Shown here one piece after another: positions 16,546 through 25,443 of a stretch of DNA of 49,645 bases. The stretch's first letter is position 1. Each line of letters opens with the position of its first letter. The notes under the pieces are model-generated. The model was not told where the DNA came from, searched no databases, and saw only the letters and a list, made by a program, of their open reading frames with translations. The DNA comes from Kiloniella spongiae (lineage in GTDB: Bacteria; Pseudomonadota; Alphaproteobacteria; Kiloniellales; Kiloniellaceae), in contig NZ_LAQL01000021.1 of assembly GCF_001026905.1 (NCBI RefSeq), positions 1 to 49,645 of the forward strand, in the 5' to 3' direction. The position numbers and the translations under genes are program-made.

Positions 16546-19296
16546 ATGGATGATCTTTTGAGTGAGTTTCTGACTGAGACAAACGAAGGTCTCACGACAC
16601 TCGATATGGAACTTGTTAAGCTCGAACAGAACCCAAACGACGCAGAGTTGTTGAGTAGCATTTTTAGATTAATGCATACGATTAAGGGTACCTGTGGATT
16701 TTTAGGTCTGCCGAGACTTGAGTCTGTTGCTCATGCTGGTGAAAACATCATGAATAAGTTCAGGGATGGAGAGCTCTCGGTATCTGCGACGGGTGTGTCT
16801 CTTATCCTCGAGTGTTTGGATCAAATTCGTGAAATCCTCACAACGTTGGAAGCAACTGAGCAAGAACCTGAAGGTGATGATTCCGACTTGATTAGCCGTT
16901 TGAATGCGCATGCGGAAGGTGGGGATGCTGCTGAACCTGCTGCTGCGGCTCCAGAACCTGTGACTGTTGCAGTTGACGAAACTGTCGAAGATGATGAAGA
17001 AGATGAACTGGAAAAAGCTTTCCGCGAGGCTTTGGGACCAGAAGAATTAGCTGCACAAGCTGCTGCAGAGGCAGGTGCCCCACCACCAGAACACCCCCCT
17101 GTTGCTGAAGTTGTTGAGTTAAAAGCTGAACCTACTCCTGCACCAGCACCTGCACCAAAACCTGCACCAAAACCTGCAGCGAAGAAAGCTGCTACTCCAC
17201 CAACCCCAACAGGAGACACAGGATCTTCTGTTGCAAATCAATCTATTCGCGTGAGTGTTGAGGTCCTTGAGAACCTTATGACGATGGTTTCCGAGCTTGT
17301 TTTGACACGAAATCAAACACTTCAAATTTTGCGCGCACATAAAGAAAGTGACTTTGCGACACCTTTACAACGGTTAAATCATGTTGTGTCAGATTTGCAA
17401 GAAGGGGTGATGAAAACCCGAATGCAGCCAATTGGGAATGCATGGGCGAAATTACCGCGTATCATTCGCGATCTTTCACACGAACTGGACAAGAAAATTG
17501 ATCTGGTGATGAAAGGTGCAGAAACAGAACTTGATCGTCAGGTTCTGGAGCTGATCAAAGATCCTTTGACACACATGGTTCGTAACTCTGCGGACCATGG
17601 CCTTGAAATGCCGAACGACCGAGTTGCTGCTGGTAAGCCAGAAACAGGTCAAGTCATTCTAAATGCTTTCCACGAAGGTGGACATATCATCATTCAGATT
17701 TCTGATGATGGTAAGGGCCTCAATACAGACCGTATTAAAGAGAAATGCATCGAAAACGGTCTCGCCTCTGAAGGTGAACTGGATGGTATGAATGATCAAC
17801 AGATCCAACAATTTATCTTCAAGCCCGGCTTTTCTACGGCGGCTGAGGTTACTGCGGTGTCTGGTCGTGGCGTTGGAATGGATGTTGTTCGTACCAATAT
17901 CGAAAAAATTGGCGGTACGGTTGAGTTGAGTTCGACAGAGGGTAAAGGCACAATCTTTACCATTAAAATTCCACTGACGCTGGCAATCGTTTCTGCGTTG
18001 ATTGTCGAATGCTGTAAAGAACGCTTTGCCATACCGCAGCTATCTGTTGTGGAGTTAGTACGTACGTCTGCTCATTCTGAACATACAATCGAACACATTA
18101 ATGAAACTCCGGTTTTACGATTGAGAAACCGTCTTTTACCTCTGGTTACATTACGTGATTTATTGAAACTTTCTGATGGTGATGAGCCCGAAGGTGAAGA
18201 AACTGAATTGCGAGAAGACAACTTTATTGTTGTCTCGCAGGTTGGCACATACACCTTTGGTATTATTGTCGACCGTGTCTTTGATACTGAAGAAATCGTT
18301 GTTAAGCCGGTTGCGCCGATCTTGCGTGATATTCAGCTGTTCTCTGGAAATACCATTCTTGGTGATGGTGCTGTCGTTATGATTCTTGATCCAAATGGCA
18401 TTGCCGCTGCAACAGGTGAAATTGCGGTTGCTGATAGCGATTTGGGTGCTCACGAAGATCGACATCAGGCTGGAAATGATGAAAAGGTTGCAATGCTTGT
18501 CTTCCGCTCTGGAGATGATGCTCCGAAAGCGGTTCCGCTTGCGCTTATTGCCCGATTGGAGGAAATCGATCTGGCAAAAGTTGAAACATCAGGTGGTCAG
18601 CATGTTGTTCAATATCGTGGCCAATTGATGCCACTCATTCCAATGAAAACTGGTATGGAGCTTGAGAAGGAAGGCCGTCAGCCTGTTCTTGTTTTCTCTG
18701 ATAGAGAGCGGTCTATGGGGCTCGTTGTTGATGAGATTATCGACATTGTCGAAGATCGGATGAACGTTGAACTAAGTGCTGAGAAGGAAGGTTACATTGG
18801 GAGTGCGATCATTGCAGAAAAAGCGACGGATGTTGTCGATGCAGGCTACTTCCTGACGCAGGCCTATCCTGATTGGTTTGGATCAGAAGCAGGCAAAGAA
18901 AATTTCGAGAGTAATAAATCTAAAATTTTGCTTGTCGATGATAGTCCTTTCTTCCGTAATCTTTTGATGCCAATGCTTTCAGTGGCCGGATATGATGTTC
19001 AAGCGGTTGAATCAGCTAGCGAAGCGCTGACGTTATGTGAAAAAGGTGAAAAGTTTGACGTGATTGTTTCAGATATCGAAATGCCAGGGATGAATGGCTT
19101 TGAATTTGCCGAGGCGGTTCGAGAGGATCATCGTTGGTCGAAAACGCCAATGGTTGCGCTGTCAGCTTTTGCTTCTCCAGCAGATCTGATGCGTGGTCGG
19201 GCTGCGGGCTTTAAAGATTATGTTTCAAAAACAGATCGCGAAGCTTTGTTGACGACCCTTCAAGATACGATTGCAGAACTTAAAGGCGCTGCGTGA
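16546..19296 (+). CDS. cheA: Chemotaxis histidine kinase CheA, hybrid form with two CheW-like domains and a receiver
   Basis: The 916-residue kinase phosphorylates CheY and CheB in response to chemoreceptors. Domains in order: Hpt (about 1-110, phospho-accepting His44 in RLMHTIKGTCGF); a long acidic then Ala/Pro-rich linker (about 125-230); P3 dimerisation (from SIRVSVEVLENLMTMVSEL); P4 ATPase with an N box near 338 (THMVRNSADHGLE), a G1 box DDGKGL near 386 and GRGVGMDVV near 439; a CheW-like P5 domain (about 475-610); a second CheW-like segment (about 640-785); and a C-terminal receiver (ILLVDDSPFFRNLL) with phospho-acceptor Asp843. The extra CheW-like and receiver domains make it longer than the E. 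coli protein (654). It is the first gene of a five-gene chemotaxis operon; the ATG has GGAAGCG upstream. Confidence 0.95.
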   Translation: MDDLLSEFLTETNEGLTTLDMELVKLEQNPNDAELLSSIFRLMHTIKGTCGFLGLPRLESVAHAGENIMNKFRDGELSVSATGVSLILECLDQIREILTTLEATEQEPEGDDSDLISRLNAHAEGGDAAEPAAAAPEPVTVAVDETVEDDEEDELEKAFREALGPEELAAQAAAEAGAPPPEHPPVAEVVELKAEPTPAPAPAPKPAPKPAAKKAATPPTPTGDTGSSVANQSIRVSVEVLENLMTMVSELVLTRNQTLQILRAHKESDFATPLQRLNHVVSDLQEGVMKTRMQPIGNAWAKLPRIIRDLSHELDKKIDLVMKGAETELDRQVLELIKDPLTHMVRNSADHGLEMPNDRVAAGKPETGQVILNAFHEGGHIIIQISDDGKGLNTDRIKEKCIENGLASEGELDGMNDQQIQQFIFKPGFSTAAEVTAVSGRGVGMDVVRTNIEKIGGTVELSSTEGKGTIFTIKIPLTLAIVSALIVECCKERFAIPQLSVVELVRTSAHSEHTIEHINETPVLRLRNRLLPLVTLRDLLKLSDGDEPEGEETELREDNFIVVSQVGTYTFGIIVDRVFDTEEIVVKPVAPILRDIQLFSGNTILGDGAVVMILDPNGIAAATGEIAVADSDLGAHEDRHQAGNDEKVAMLVFRSGDDAPKAVPLALIARLEEIDLAKVETSGGQHVVQYRGQLMPLIPMKTGMELEKEGRQPVLVFSDRERSMGLVVDEIIDIVEDRMNVELSAEKEGYIGSAIIAEKATDVVDAGYFLTQAYPDWFGSEAGKENFESNKSKILLVDDSPFFRNLLMPMLSVAGYDVQAVESASEALTLCEKGEKFDVIVSDIEMPGMNGFEFAEAVREDHRWSKTPMVALSAFASPADLMRGRAAGFKDYVSKTDREALLTTLQDTIAELKGAA
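17131..17178 (+). repeat. Short Pro/Ala/Lys-coding tandem repeats in the CheA linker
   Basis: Two perfect 12-base units, CCTGCACCAAAA at 17149-17160 and 17161-17172, sit in a row of related CCTGCACCA units. They code a PAPAPKPAPKPA stretch, a flexible spacer between the Hpt-side linker and the P3 domain. Such tracts can change length by slippage. Confidence 0.7.
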
Positions 19297-19322
19297 GATA
19301 AATCCATAGAAAGAGTGAAACT

Positions 19323-19778
19323 GTGAGTGATACTTATTTGGAAAACGAAGATTTTGTTACTTTCTATATCGCTGGCCAGCTTTTTGGTGTCCCGGTTTTA
19401 AGTGTACAGGATATTATTAATCCGCAGCGTATTACGCCGATTCCTCTGGCACCGCCTGAGATTGCTGGGTCGTTGAATTTGCGTGGACGTATCGTTACTG
19501 CCATTGATGTCAGAAAACGTTTGGGATTGCCTGCACGTAAAGAAAAAGAGTCCATGAGCATTGTTGTTGAAAATGGTCATGATCTCTATAGCCTGATGGT
19601 TGATAGCGTTGGAGAAGTACTTGGTGTTGATGAAAGCTCGTTTGAGCGTAATCCACCAACACTGGACCAGCGTTTCCGGGATTATTCCCAAGGGATTTAT
19701 CGTTTGGATGGCAAGTTACTTGTGATTCTGGATGTAAACAGATTCCTTGATTATGGTCGAAATGCCGACGCTGCGTAG
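19323..19778 (+). CDS. cheW: Chemotaxis adaptor protein CheW
   Basis: The 151-residue adaptor links chemoreceptors to CheA. It is a single CheW beta-barrel domain: FVTFYIAGQLFGVPVLSVQDI, then PEIAGSLNLRGRIVTAIDVR and YSLMVDSVGEVLGV, all in the usual order and spacing. The start is a GTG at 19323, 26 bases after the cheA stop, with GAAAGAG upstream. It lies between cheA and cheY in the operon. Confidence 0.95.
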   Translation: MSDTYLENEDFVTFYIAGQLFGVPVLSVQDIINPQRITPIPLAPPEIAGSLNLRGRIVTAIDVRKRLGLPARKEKESMSIVVENGHDLYSLMVDSVGEVLGVDESSFERNPPTLDQRFRDYSQGIYRLDGKLLVILDVNRFLDYGRNADAA

Positions 19779-19843
19779 TAGGCTTTCTTAATTCAGTAGA
19801 GTTCAGTTATTTTGGGTATTCAAAAACAAGTTGGAGCGGAAAT

Positions 19844-20209
19844 ATGAAGACCTGTTTGGTTGTCGATGACTCCAAGGTCGTGCGGATGGTTGCGCGAAAA
19901 ATTCTTGAAGGATTAAACTTTAACATCAAAGAAGCCGAGGACGGCCAAAAAGCTCTGGATGCATGTAATGCATCTATGCCTGATGCGGTTTTGCTTGACT
20001 GGAACATGCCGGTTAAAGATGGGTTGGAGTTTCTAAAGGATCTAAGGGCAATACAGAATGTTGAACAGCCGATTGTTGTTTTCTGTACAACAGAAAATGA
20101 TATGCAGCATATACAACAGGCGATAGCTGCCGGGGCGAATGAATATATCATGAAGCCTTTTGATAGTGATATTATTGAGTCTAAATTTATACAGGTGGGC
20201 CTTATTTAA
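19844..20209 (+). CDS. cheY: Chemotaxis response regulator CheY
   Basis: This is a 121-residue stand-alone receiver domain. The acidic pair Asp8-Asp9 (VVDDSKVVRM), the phospho-acceptor Asp52 (LLDWNMP), the switch threonine (VVFCTTEND) and the conserved lysine (IMKPFDSD) are all present. When phosphorylated by CheA it binds the flagellar motor switch. A clear GGAG site lies upstream of the ATG. Its TAA stop overlaps the cheB ATG by one base, so the two are probably co-translated. In an alphaproteobacterium other CheY copies may exist elsewhere and one may act as a phosphate sink. Confidence 0.93.
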   Translation: MKTCLVVDDSKVVRMVARKILEGLNFNIKEAEDGQKALDACNASMPDAVLLDWNMPVKDGLEFLKDLRAIQNVEQPIVVFCTTENDMQHIQQAIAAGANEYIMKPFDSDIIESKFIQVGLI

Positions 20210-21393
20210 TGCCCTTGTCGATGAATACATCCTCTACTGATAAAGGCAGTAAATCCGAAAATGCCTATCGGATTATGGTAGTTGATGATTCTGCAGTAAT
20301 TCGGGGGCTCCTCACCAGAATTTTAGAAGGTGATCCACAAGTTTCTGTAGTTGAATCTGTATCTAATGGTGAAATCGCAGTTAAACGTTTGGAAAGTCAA
20401 AAGATCGATGTTGTTGTTTTGGACATCGAGATGCCTGTTATGGATGGTCTGACGGCTTTACCGAAGCTACTTCAGGTGAAACCTGATGTTCAAGTCATCA
20501 TGGCATCGACACTGACACGAAAAAACGCTGAAATAAGCCTAAAGGCAATGCGTCTTGGTGCTGCCGATTATATTCCAAAACCAACCAGTTCTGGCGAACT
20601 GACAAAAGCGAGTGATTTTAAACACGAGCTTGTTGCAAAGGTCAAAGCGTTGGGACAGGTGGCACGAGCCAGCCAAAAGGCTCCATTACCATCTGCGGCA
20701 AAAACACAACAGGGCACAGCAATGCCAGTTGCCCAAAGAACCAAAGAGGCGGCTGCTGCCCCATCTAGTTTGTATCCCAGTAAGAAGGTCACGCTTCGTA
20801 AAGATGCAATAACGAAGCCGGATATTCTTGCAATTGGAAGTTCAACCGGGGGACCACAAGCCCTGTTTGATGTTCTTGGTAATTTAGGGACAATTACACA
20901 GCCTGTTGTTATTACACAGCACATGCCTGCAACCTTTACGGCTTTGCTTGCGGAACATATTTCAAGAGTTTCCAGCATGCCGAGTAAAGAAGGTGAAGAA
21001 GGAGAAATCCTGAAAGGTGGGCATATTTATCTTGCACCAGGTGGATATCACATGGTTTTCGAAAAGCAGGGCGTTAATACTGTTGTTCGATTAAACCAAG
21101 AACCACCGGAAAACTTCTGTCGGCCTGCGGTTGATCCCATGCTGAGAAGTTTATCTAAAATATACGGTTCTCGTCTTCTTGTATTAATCCTTACAGGGAT
21201 GGGAAGTGATGGTTTACGAGGTTCAGAAGTGGTGACGGCGGCCGGTGGTTCCGTTATTGCTCAGGACGAACAAACAAGTGTGGTGTGGGGGATGCCTGGG
21301 GCGGTAGCTACTGCAGGACTCTGTTCCGCAGTTCTTCCAATCAAGGAGATGGCGTCTAATGTACGACAACTTGTTATGAGGTCGGCGGCATGA
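20209..21393 (+). CDS. cheB: Chemotaxis protein-glutamate methylesterase CheB
   Basis: The 394-residue protein removes methyl groups from receptor glutamates for adaptation. An N-terminal receiver (IMVVDDSAVIRGLL, phospho-acceptor Asp72 in VLDIEMPVMDG) is joined by a Lys/Ala/Pro-rich linker to the methylesterase domain. The catalytic triad is visible: Ser in IGSSTGGPQAL near residue 210, His in TQHMPATFT, and Asp in LTGMGSDGLRG. The ATG at 20209 overlaps the cheY stop; an ATG four codons later is an alternative. Its own TGA overlaps the cheR start by four bases (ATGA). Confidence 0.95.
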   Translation: MPLSMNTSSTDKGSKSENAYRIMVVDDSAVIRGLLTRILEGDPQVSVVESVSNGEIAVKRLESQKIDVVVLDIEMPVMDGLTALPKLLQVKPDVQVIMASTLTRKNAEISLKAMRLGAADYIPKPTSSGELTKASDFKHELVAKVKALGQVARASQKAPLPSAAKTQQGTAMPVAQRTKEAAAAPSSLYPSKKVTLRKDAITKPDILAIGSSTGGPQALFDVLGNLGTITQPVVITQHMPATFTALLAEHISRVSSMPSKEGEEGEILKGGHIYLAPGGYHMVFEKQGVNTVVRLNQEPPENFCRPAVDPMLRSLSKIYGSRLLVLILTGMGSDGLRGSEVVTAAGGSVIAQDEQTSVVWGMPGAVATAGLCSAVLPIKEMASNVRQLVMRSAA

Positions 21394-22232
21394 ACGTGAG
21401 TGATTTTGATTTTATTTCGCAATTTTTAAAGAAACGTTCCGGTTTGGTCCTGAGCCAGGATAAAGCCTATCTCTTGGAAAGTCGTTTGAACCCGGTCGCC
21501 CGTAAATGGGACCTTAGTGGTTTTGATGAACTTGTCCAAAAGGTTCGTGCTACAAACGACGAACGTATCCTTAATGATATTACGGAAGCAATGACGACCA
21601 ATGAATCGTTCTTCTTCCGTGATCAAAAACCCTTTGATCAGTTTAAGGACCTTGTTCTTCCACATATGTTGGAAAAACGAGCTGCCAGTAAGACCATACG
21701 CATTTGGTCTGCGGCCTGTTCTAGTGGGCAAGAGCCATATACATTGGCGATGCTGTTGAAAGAAGCAGGACCAGCGCTTGCTGGGTGGAAGATCGAAATT
21801 ATTGCGACCGATCTTTCTAATGAGATCCTGAATAAGGCTAAGGAAGGTGTTTACACCCAGTTTGAAGTACAAAGAGGATTGCCGATCAATCTTCTTGTGA
21901 AGTATTTCCAGCAAAACGGGGATCGCTGGCAGATCGATAGTTCTATTCGTAATATGGTGACTTTCAAGTCTTTTAACCTTCTTGAAAGTCCGGCAATGCT
22001 TGGTAAGTTTGACATTGTGTTTTGTCGTAACGTGCTTATTTACTTTGATCAACCAACTAAGTCTGTTGTTTTGAAAAACATTGCCAAACAAATGCCCGAT
22101 GATGGTTTCCTTTATCTGGGTGGCGCGGAAACAGTTCTGGGTATTTCTGATGAGTTCCAGCTTATTCCGGGCAAGCGAGGCATATATGGTCTGGTTCGCA
22201 ACGGTGAGTTGGTGAACAAAGCGGCTGGTTAA
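21390..22232 (+). CDS. cheR: Chemotaxis protein methyltransferase CheR
   Basis: The 280-residue enzyme methylates receptor glutamates with S-adenosylmethionine, opposing CheB. An N-terminal helical domain (about 1-75, ending near MTTNESFFFRDQKPF) precedes the SAM-binding domain with IWSAACSSGQEPYTLAML as the glycine-rich motif. FDIVFCRNVLIYFD is the family's conserved later motif. The length is normal and no TPR extension is present. It is the last gene of the chemotaxis operon and is followed by a strong terminator. Confidence 0.95.
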   Translation: MNVSDFDFISQFLKKRSGLVLSQDKAYLLESRLNPVARKWDLSGFDELVQKVRATNDERILNDITEAMTTNESFFFRDQKPFDQFKDLVLPHMLEKRAASKTIRIWSAACSSGQEPYTLAMLLKEAGPALAGWKIEIIATDLSNEILNKAKEGVYTQFEVQRGLPINLLVKYFQQNGDRWQIDSSIRNMVTFKSFNLLESPAMLGKFDIVFCRNVLIYFDQPTKSVVLKNIAKQMPDDGFLYLGGAETVLGISDEFQLIPGKRGIYGLVRNGELVNKAAG

Positions 22233-22263
22233 TCAGACAGCTTTGAAAAGATATAACGCATCA

Positions 22264-22300
22264 AAAAAGGCCTCTGGAATTTTATTCCAGAGGCCTTTTT
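22264..22300. terminator. Bidirectional terminator between cheR and ctrA
   Basis: A perfect 17-bp stem pairs AAAAAGGCCTCTGGAAT (22264-22280) with ATTCCAGAGGCCTTTTT (22284-22300) across a three-base loop. A and T runs on the two sides serve the convergent cheR and ctrA transcripts. Confidence 0.94.
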
Positions 22301-22332
22301 ATATATCGTGAGTGATGCTTTTGGGAAAATAC

Positions 22333-23046
22333 TTAAGCCGAAGCGAGCTGTACTGTCTCTGCAGTATTCTCAACAGGATCGCGCAATACATATCCGCGGC
22401 CCCAAACCGTTTCGATGTAGTTTTCTCCACCTGTTGCATTAGACAGTTTTTTGCGCAGTTTGCAGACAAAAACGTCAATAATTTTTAACTCAGGCTCATC
22501 CATGCCACCGTAAAGGTGATTGAGGAACATCTCTTTTGTAAGAGTTGTACCCTTGCGAAGAGAAAGCAGCTCAAGAATACCGTATTCTTTACCTGTAAGA
22601 TGAAGAAGCTTATTTTCAACTTCAACGGTACGTGTGTCCAGATTGACCTTTAGCTTGCCTGTATTAATGACGGAAGCAGCATGCCCTTTGGAGCGGCGAA
22701 CAATTGCCTGTATCCGGGCAATGAGCTCTCGTTTATCAAATGGCTTAGTTAGATAATCATCTGCACCGAAACCAAGTCCTTTGATCTTGTCATCCAGACC
22801 GTTCAGGCCGGACAAGATAAGGATCGGTGTTTCCACTCTGGATGCACGAAGTCGACGAATAACTTCATAGCCATCCATGTCAGGTAACATCAGATCAAGA
22901 ATGATTATGTCATAATCATAAATTTTTCCGATCTCAAGCCCGTCTTCGCCCATGTCTGTTGTGTCGCAGACATAGCCTTCTGACTTGAGCATCATTTCGA
23001 TGCCTTGGGCTGTTGGGGCATCATCTTCTACTAACAAGACTCGCAT
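22333..23046 (-). CDS. ctrA: Cell-cycle response regulator CtrA
   Basis: The 237-residue regulator has an N-terminal receiver (VEDD at 6-9, phospho-acceptor Asp51 in [11 protein letters not shown], Lys in LTKPFDKRE) and a C-terminal winged-helix DNA-binding domain ([20 protein letters not shown], then [15 protein letters not shown] and [11 protein letters not shown]). This sequence is diagnostic for CtrA, the master regulator of motility and, in Caulobacter, of the cell cycle. Asp51 matches the Caulobacter position. I chose the ATG at 23046 because [10 protein letters not shown] is the family start; an earlier in-frame start would add 18 residues. The C terminus ends in LASA, small residues as in ClpXP-degraded CtrA. 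It is divergent from fliI, with CtrA-type sites between them. Confidence 0.95.
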   Translation of the reverse strand: MRVLLVEDDAPTAQGIEMMLKSEGYVCDTTDMGEDGLEIGKIYDYDIIILDLMLPDMDGYEVIRRLRASRVETPILILSGLNGLDDKIKGLGFGADDYLTKPFDKRELIARIQAIVRRSKGHAASVINTGKLKVNLDTRTVEVENKLLHLTGKEYGILELLSLRKGTTLTKEMFLNHLYGGMDEPELKIIDVFVCKLRKKLSNATGGENYIETVWGRGYVLRDPVENTAETVQLASA

Positions 23047-23115
23047 GTTCAAATTCCGGTTGTTAATGTTCGTTAAACCAATATGAATGTTGTTAACCAT
23101 TTTCGGTAACGAATA

Positions 23116-23130
23116 TTAACAAAACCTTAC
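23116..23130. promoter_or_regulatory. CtrA-type site upstream of ctrA (TTAA-N7-TTAC)
   Basis: TTAA (23116-23119) and TTAC (23127-23130) are seven bases apart, seven of eight positions matching the TTAA-N7-TTAA consensus. It lies 70-85 bases upstream of the ctrA ATG, a fitting place for autoregulation as known in Caulobacter. A further TTAA-N6-TTAA pair at 23063-23076 has the wrong spacing. Confidence 0.45.
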
Positions 23131-23232
23131 CAAGGCTCTTTAAAAGTTAAAAAATACCAATAAATTTAGAATAAATTTTACACAATATCGTTATTTTTCC
23201 CTAAAAATTGATTTTTTAGAAAGAATCTCTGG

Positions 23233-23247
23233 TTAAGCTGGTGTTAA
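23233..23247. promoter_or_regulatory. Perfect CtrA-type site upstream of fliI (TTAA-N7-TTAA)
   Basis: TTAA (23233-23236) and TTAA (23244-23247) are separated by exactly seven bases (GCTGGTG), the full CtrA consensus. It is about 130 bases upstream of fliI and about 190 upstream of ctrA. Early flagellar operons are CtrA targets in Caulobacter, so this is probably the fliI-fliJ control site. Confidence 0.6.
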
Positions 23248-23378
23248 AAGAAATGTGTAAAAGTAATGTCGATTTATCGAATAAACCACTGGATATTCAG
23301 ATATAGCCACTAAATATTCAGGTATAGAATGTCTGGTGACACCATTTTTAATGTTTTTTACAGGGTAAAGATTTCGGA

Positions 23379-24806
23379 ATGCCTCTCAAAAGTTTAACCA
23401 GAGAGATATCAGATCTCTCGGACTATCAGGTCTATGGCAGAGTATCTGGTGTTCTGGGAATGTTGGTTGAATTGTCCGGGCTTGATCGGCTGTTGGTGAT
23501 TGGTTCGCGTTGTATCTTAATTGCAAAAGATGAAAGACGCGTGCCATGTGAAGTTATTGGTTTTCGGCAAGGCCATGCCTTGCTACTACCATTTGGATCG
23601 CTCGATGGTATTGGTTTGGGGTGTAAGGCAATCCTTGCTTCAAGTGAGCCTTCTATCCATCCTTCGGAAGCATGGCTTGGACGCGTTGTGAATGCCTTGG
23701 GAGAACCAATTGATGGCAAAGGTCCTCTGTTAATGGGGCCTGACCCTTATAAGGTACGAAGCTCTCCGCCACCGGCTCACGGACGACAGCGTGTCGGTGG
23801 TAAAATCGATTTAGGTGTTCGGGCAATTAATACTTTCCTGTCCTGTTGTCAGGGACAGCGCATGGGGATCTTTGCCGGATCTGGTGTGGGAAAATCGGTT
23901 CTGTTGTCCATGTTGGCCCGCTATACCTCCTTGGATGTTAACGTTATTGGTCTGATTGGTGAACGCGGAAGAGAAGTTCAGGAATGGCTCGAAGATGATT
24001 TGGGGCCAGAAGGACTTGCACGATCCGTTGTGGTTGTTGCCACATCTGATGAACCGCCGCTGATGCGGCGACAGGCCGCTTACATGACCATGGCTTTGTC
24101 AGAATATTTTCGGGACAATGGTCGGGATGTACTCTGCCTTATGGACTCTGTTACCCGTTTTGCCATGTCCATGCGTGAAATTGGTCTATCCGCTGGTGAA
24201 CCCCCGGCAAGTAAAGGTTATACACCGTCGGTTTTTGCTGAATTGCCACAACTTTTGGAACGTGCGGGACCTGGCGTCAAAGCGCAGGGGTCAATTACGG
24301 GGCTCTTCACCGTTCTGGTTGAAGGGGATGATCACAACGAACCGATTGCTGATGCTGTTCGTGGTATTCTTGACGGGCATATTATTCTTGATCGGGCGAT
24401 TGCAGAGCGAAACAGATTCCCAGCCATCAATTTACTCCGGAGCGTGTCACGTACAATGCCCGGGTGCAATTCGGACGCCGAGAATGAACTGGTGACCCGG
24501 GGACGGCAATTACTTTCGACCTATGATAACATGGCAGAGCTTATTCGTATCGGTGCTTATACCGAAGGATCTGACCCCGTTATTGATGAAGCCATTGCGC
24601 ATAATGGTGGACTCGAAGCTTTCTTGACACAGGGAAAGTACGAAGAAAGCAATTTGGCATTAGGCTACGAACAATTGGCAGCCGCAATCGGGCTTCCTTG
24701 GGGGCAAGGCGGTGATCCGGCGGTCGAGTTTAATCCCGATTCACAAACTGGTGAAGCACATAGCCTTGGACAACACAATCTAGAGGGAACGGGGACTGAA
24801 TCATGA
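23379..24806 (+). CDS. fliI: Flagellar export ATPase FliI
   Basis: The 475-residue ATPase energises the flagellar type III export apparatus at the inner membrane. The Walker A loop GIFAGSGVGKSVLL lies near residues 163-175, and LIGERGREVQEWLEDDLG, LCLMDSVTRFAMSMREIG (Walker B region) and LSAGEPPASKGYTPSVF follow in the order of the F1/FliI family. The length is usual apart from a somewhat extended C terminus. It is the first gene of a two-gene unit; its stop overlaps the fliJ ATG by four bases. A perfect CtrA-type site lies upstream. Confidence 0.96.
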   Translation: MPLKSLTREISDLSDYQVYGRVSGVLGMLVELSGLDRLLVIGSRCILIAKDERRVPCEVIGFRQGHALLLPFGSLDGIGLGCKAILASSEPSIHPSEAWLGRVVNALGEPIDGKGPLLMGPDPYKVRSSPPPAHGRQRVGGKIDLGVRAINTFLSCCQGQRMGIFAGSGVGKSVLLSMLARYTSLDVNVIGLIGERGREVQEWLEDDLGPEGLARSVVVVATSDEPPLMRRQAAYMTMALSEYFRDNGRDVLCLMDSVTRFAMSMREIGLSAGEPPASKGYTPSVFAELPQLLERAGPGVKAQGSITGLFTVLVEGDDHNEPIADAVRGILDGHIILDRAIAERNRFPAINLLRSVSRTMPGCNSDAENELVTRGRQLLSTYDNMAELIRIGAYTEGSDPVIDEAIAHNGGLEAFLTQGKYEESNLALGYEQLAAAIGLPWGQGGDPAVEFNPDSQTGEAHSLGQHNLEGTGTES

Positions 24807-25234
24807 AAACCCCAATTGACAGTATTGTTCGGGTACATAGCTGGAAGTTGGACGAAGCCCAACAAAAACTCGCCGATCTTGAGAGCCTGGCAATTAAGTT
24901 GGAGCAGGATATCGAAAAGCTGGACAATGAAGTCTTGAAAGAACAGGATTTTGCATCCCAGCATCCAGATGTTGCTCAGACCTATCCCGCCTACGCCGAA
25001 GCAGCACGCGAACGCCGCAAGCGTCTGGAAACCTCTATTGAAGAAGTCATGACCCTGAAAGCTATCGCACAACAAGAATTGCATGAAATCTACCAGGATC
25101 TTAAAAAATACGAAGAAGCACAGGCAAACGATATTAAACGCCAACAGGATGTTCTGAAGAAAAAAGAGCAAGCTGCCTTTGATGAAATGGGCATGCAGCA
25201 ATATAGACGACGCAAAGCGTCGGAAAATAATTGA
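24803..25234 (+). CDS. fliJ: Flagellar export protein FliJ
   Basis: The 143-residue protein is almost wholly alpha-helical coiled coil, rich in Glu, Lys, Gln and Ala, as FliJ is. FliJ is the stalk-like partner of FliI that links the ATPase ring to FlhA and recycles chaperones. Recognition rests on the position directly after fliI with an ATGA overlap, the length, and sequence such as VHSWKLDEAQQKLADLE at the N terminus. There is no sign of another domain. Confidence 0.88.
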   Translation: MKTPIDSIVRVHSWKLDEAQQKLADLESLAIKLEQDIEKLDNEVLKEQDFASQHPDVAQTYPAYAEAARERRKRLETSIEEVMTLKAIAQQELHEIYQDLKKYEEAQANDIKRQQDVLKKKEQAAFDEMGMQQYRRRKASENN

Positions 25235-25361
25235 TTATTATTAGTAGTAATTTTTAATAATGTTATTTCTCGTAATAGATAAGCTACCTGCTTCTGTCTC
25301 TAGGAGAATTGCCCTCAAAATAAATGTTATTGGATAGAACAGTTATTATTTAGGTGTGCGC

Positions 25362-25389
25362 ATACTGGACCGCAAAATAGGACAGGTAT
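25362..25389. promoter_or_regulatory. Imperfect inverted repeat upstream of the GNAT/LuxR unit
   Basis: ATACTGGACC (25362-25371) and GGACAGGTAT (25380-25389) match as inverted arms at seven of ten positions around eight A+T-rich bases. It is 55 bases upstream of the GNAT start. The right arm contains ACAGGT, the half-site of the lux-box consensus, but the whole dyad is longer than a 20-base lux box. Confidence 0.3.
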
Positions 25390-25443
25390 ATGTTGGCTTT
25401 AACTTATGTTGCTTTTTCAACCTATAGCACATAAGGAAATAAG

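Noticed and set aside
16821-17219. A 132-codon Gly/Ala/Ser-rich frame on the minus strand within cheA
   Set aside because: It is the mirror of the Ala/Pro/Glu-rich linker of CheA; the composition is an artefact of that repeat.
21426-22091. A 221-codon frame antisense to cheR
   Set aside because: It is fully opposite a conserved gene, with no start context or recognisable domain.
23063-23076. TTAA-N6-TTAA near the ctrA start
   Set aside because: The spacing is six, not the seven required for a CtrA site; TTAA pairs are frequent in this A+T-rich region.
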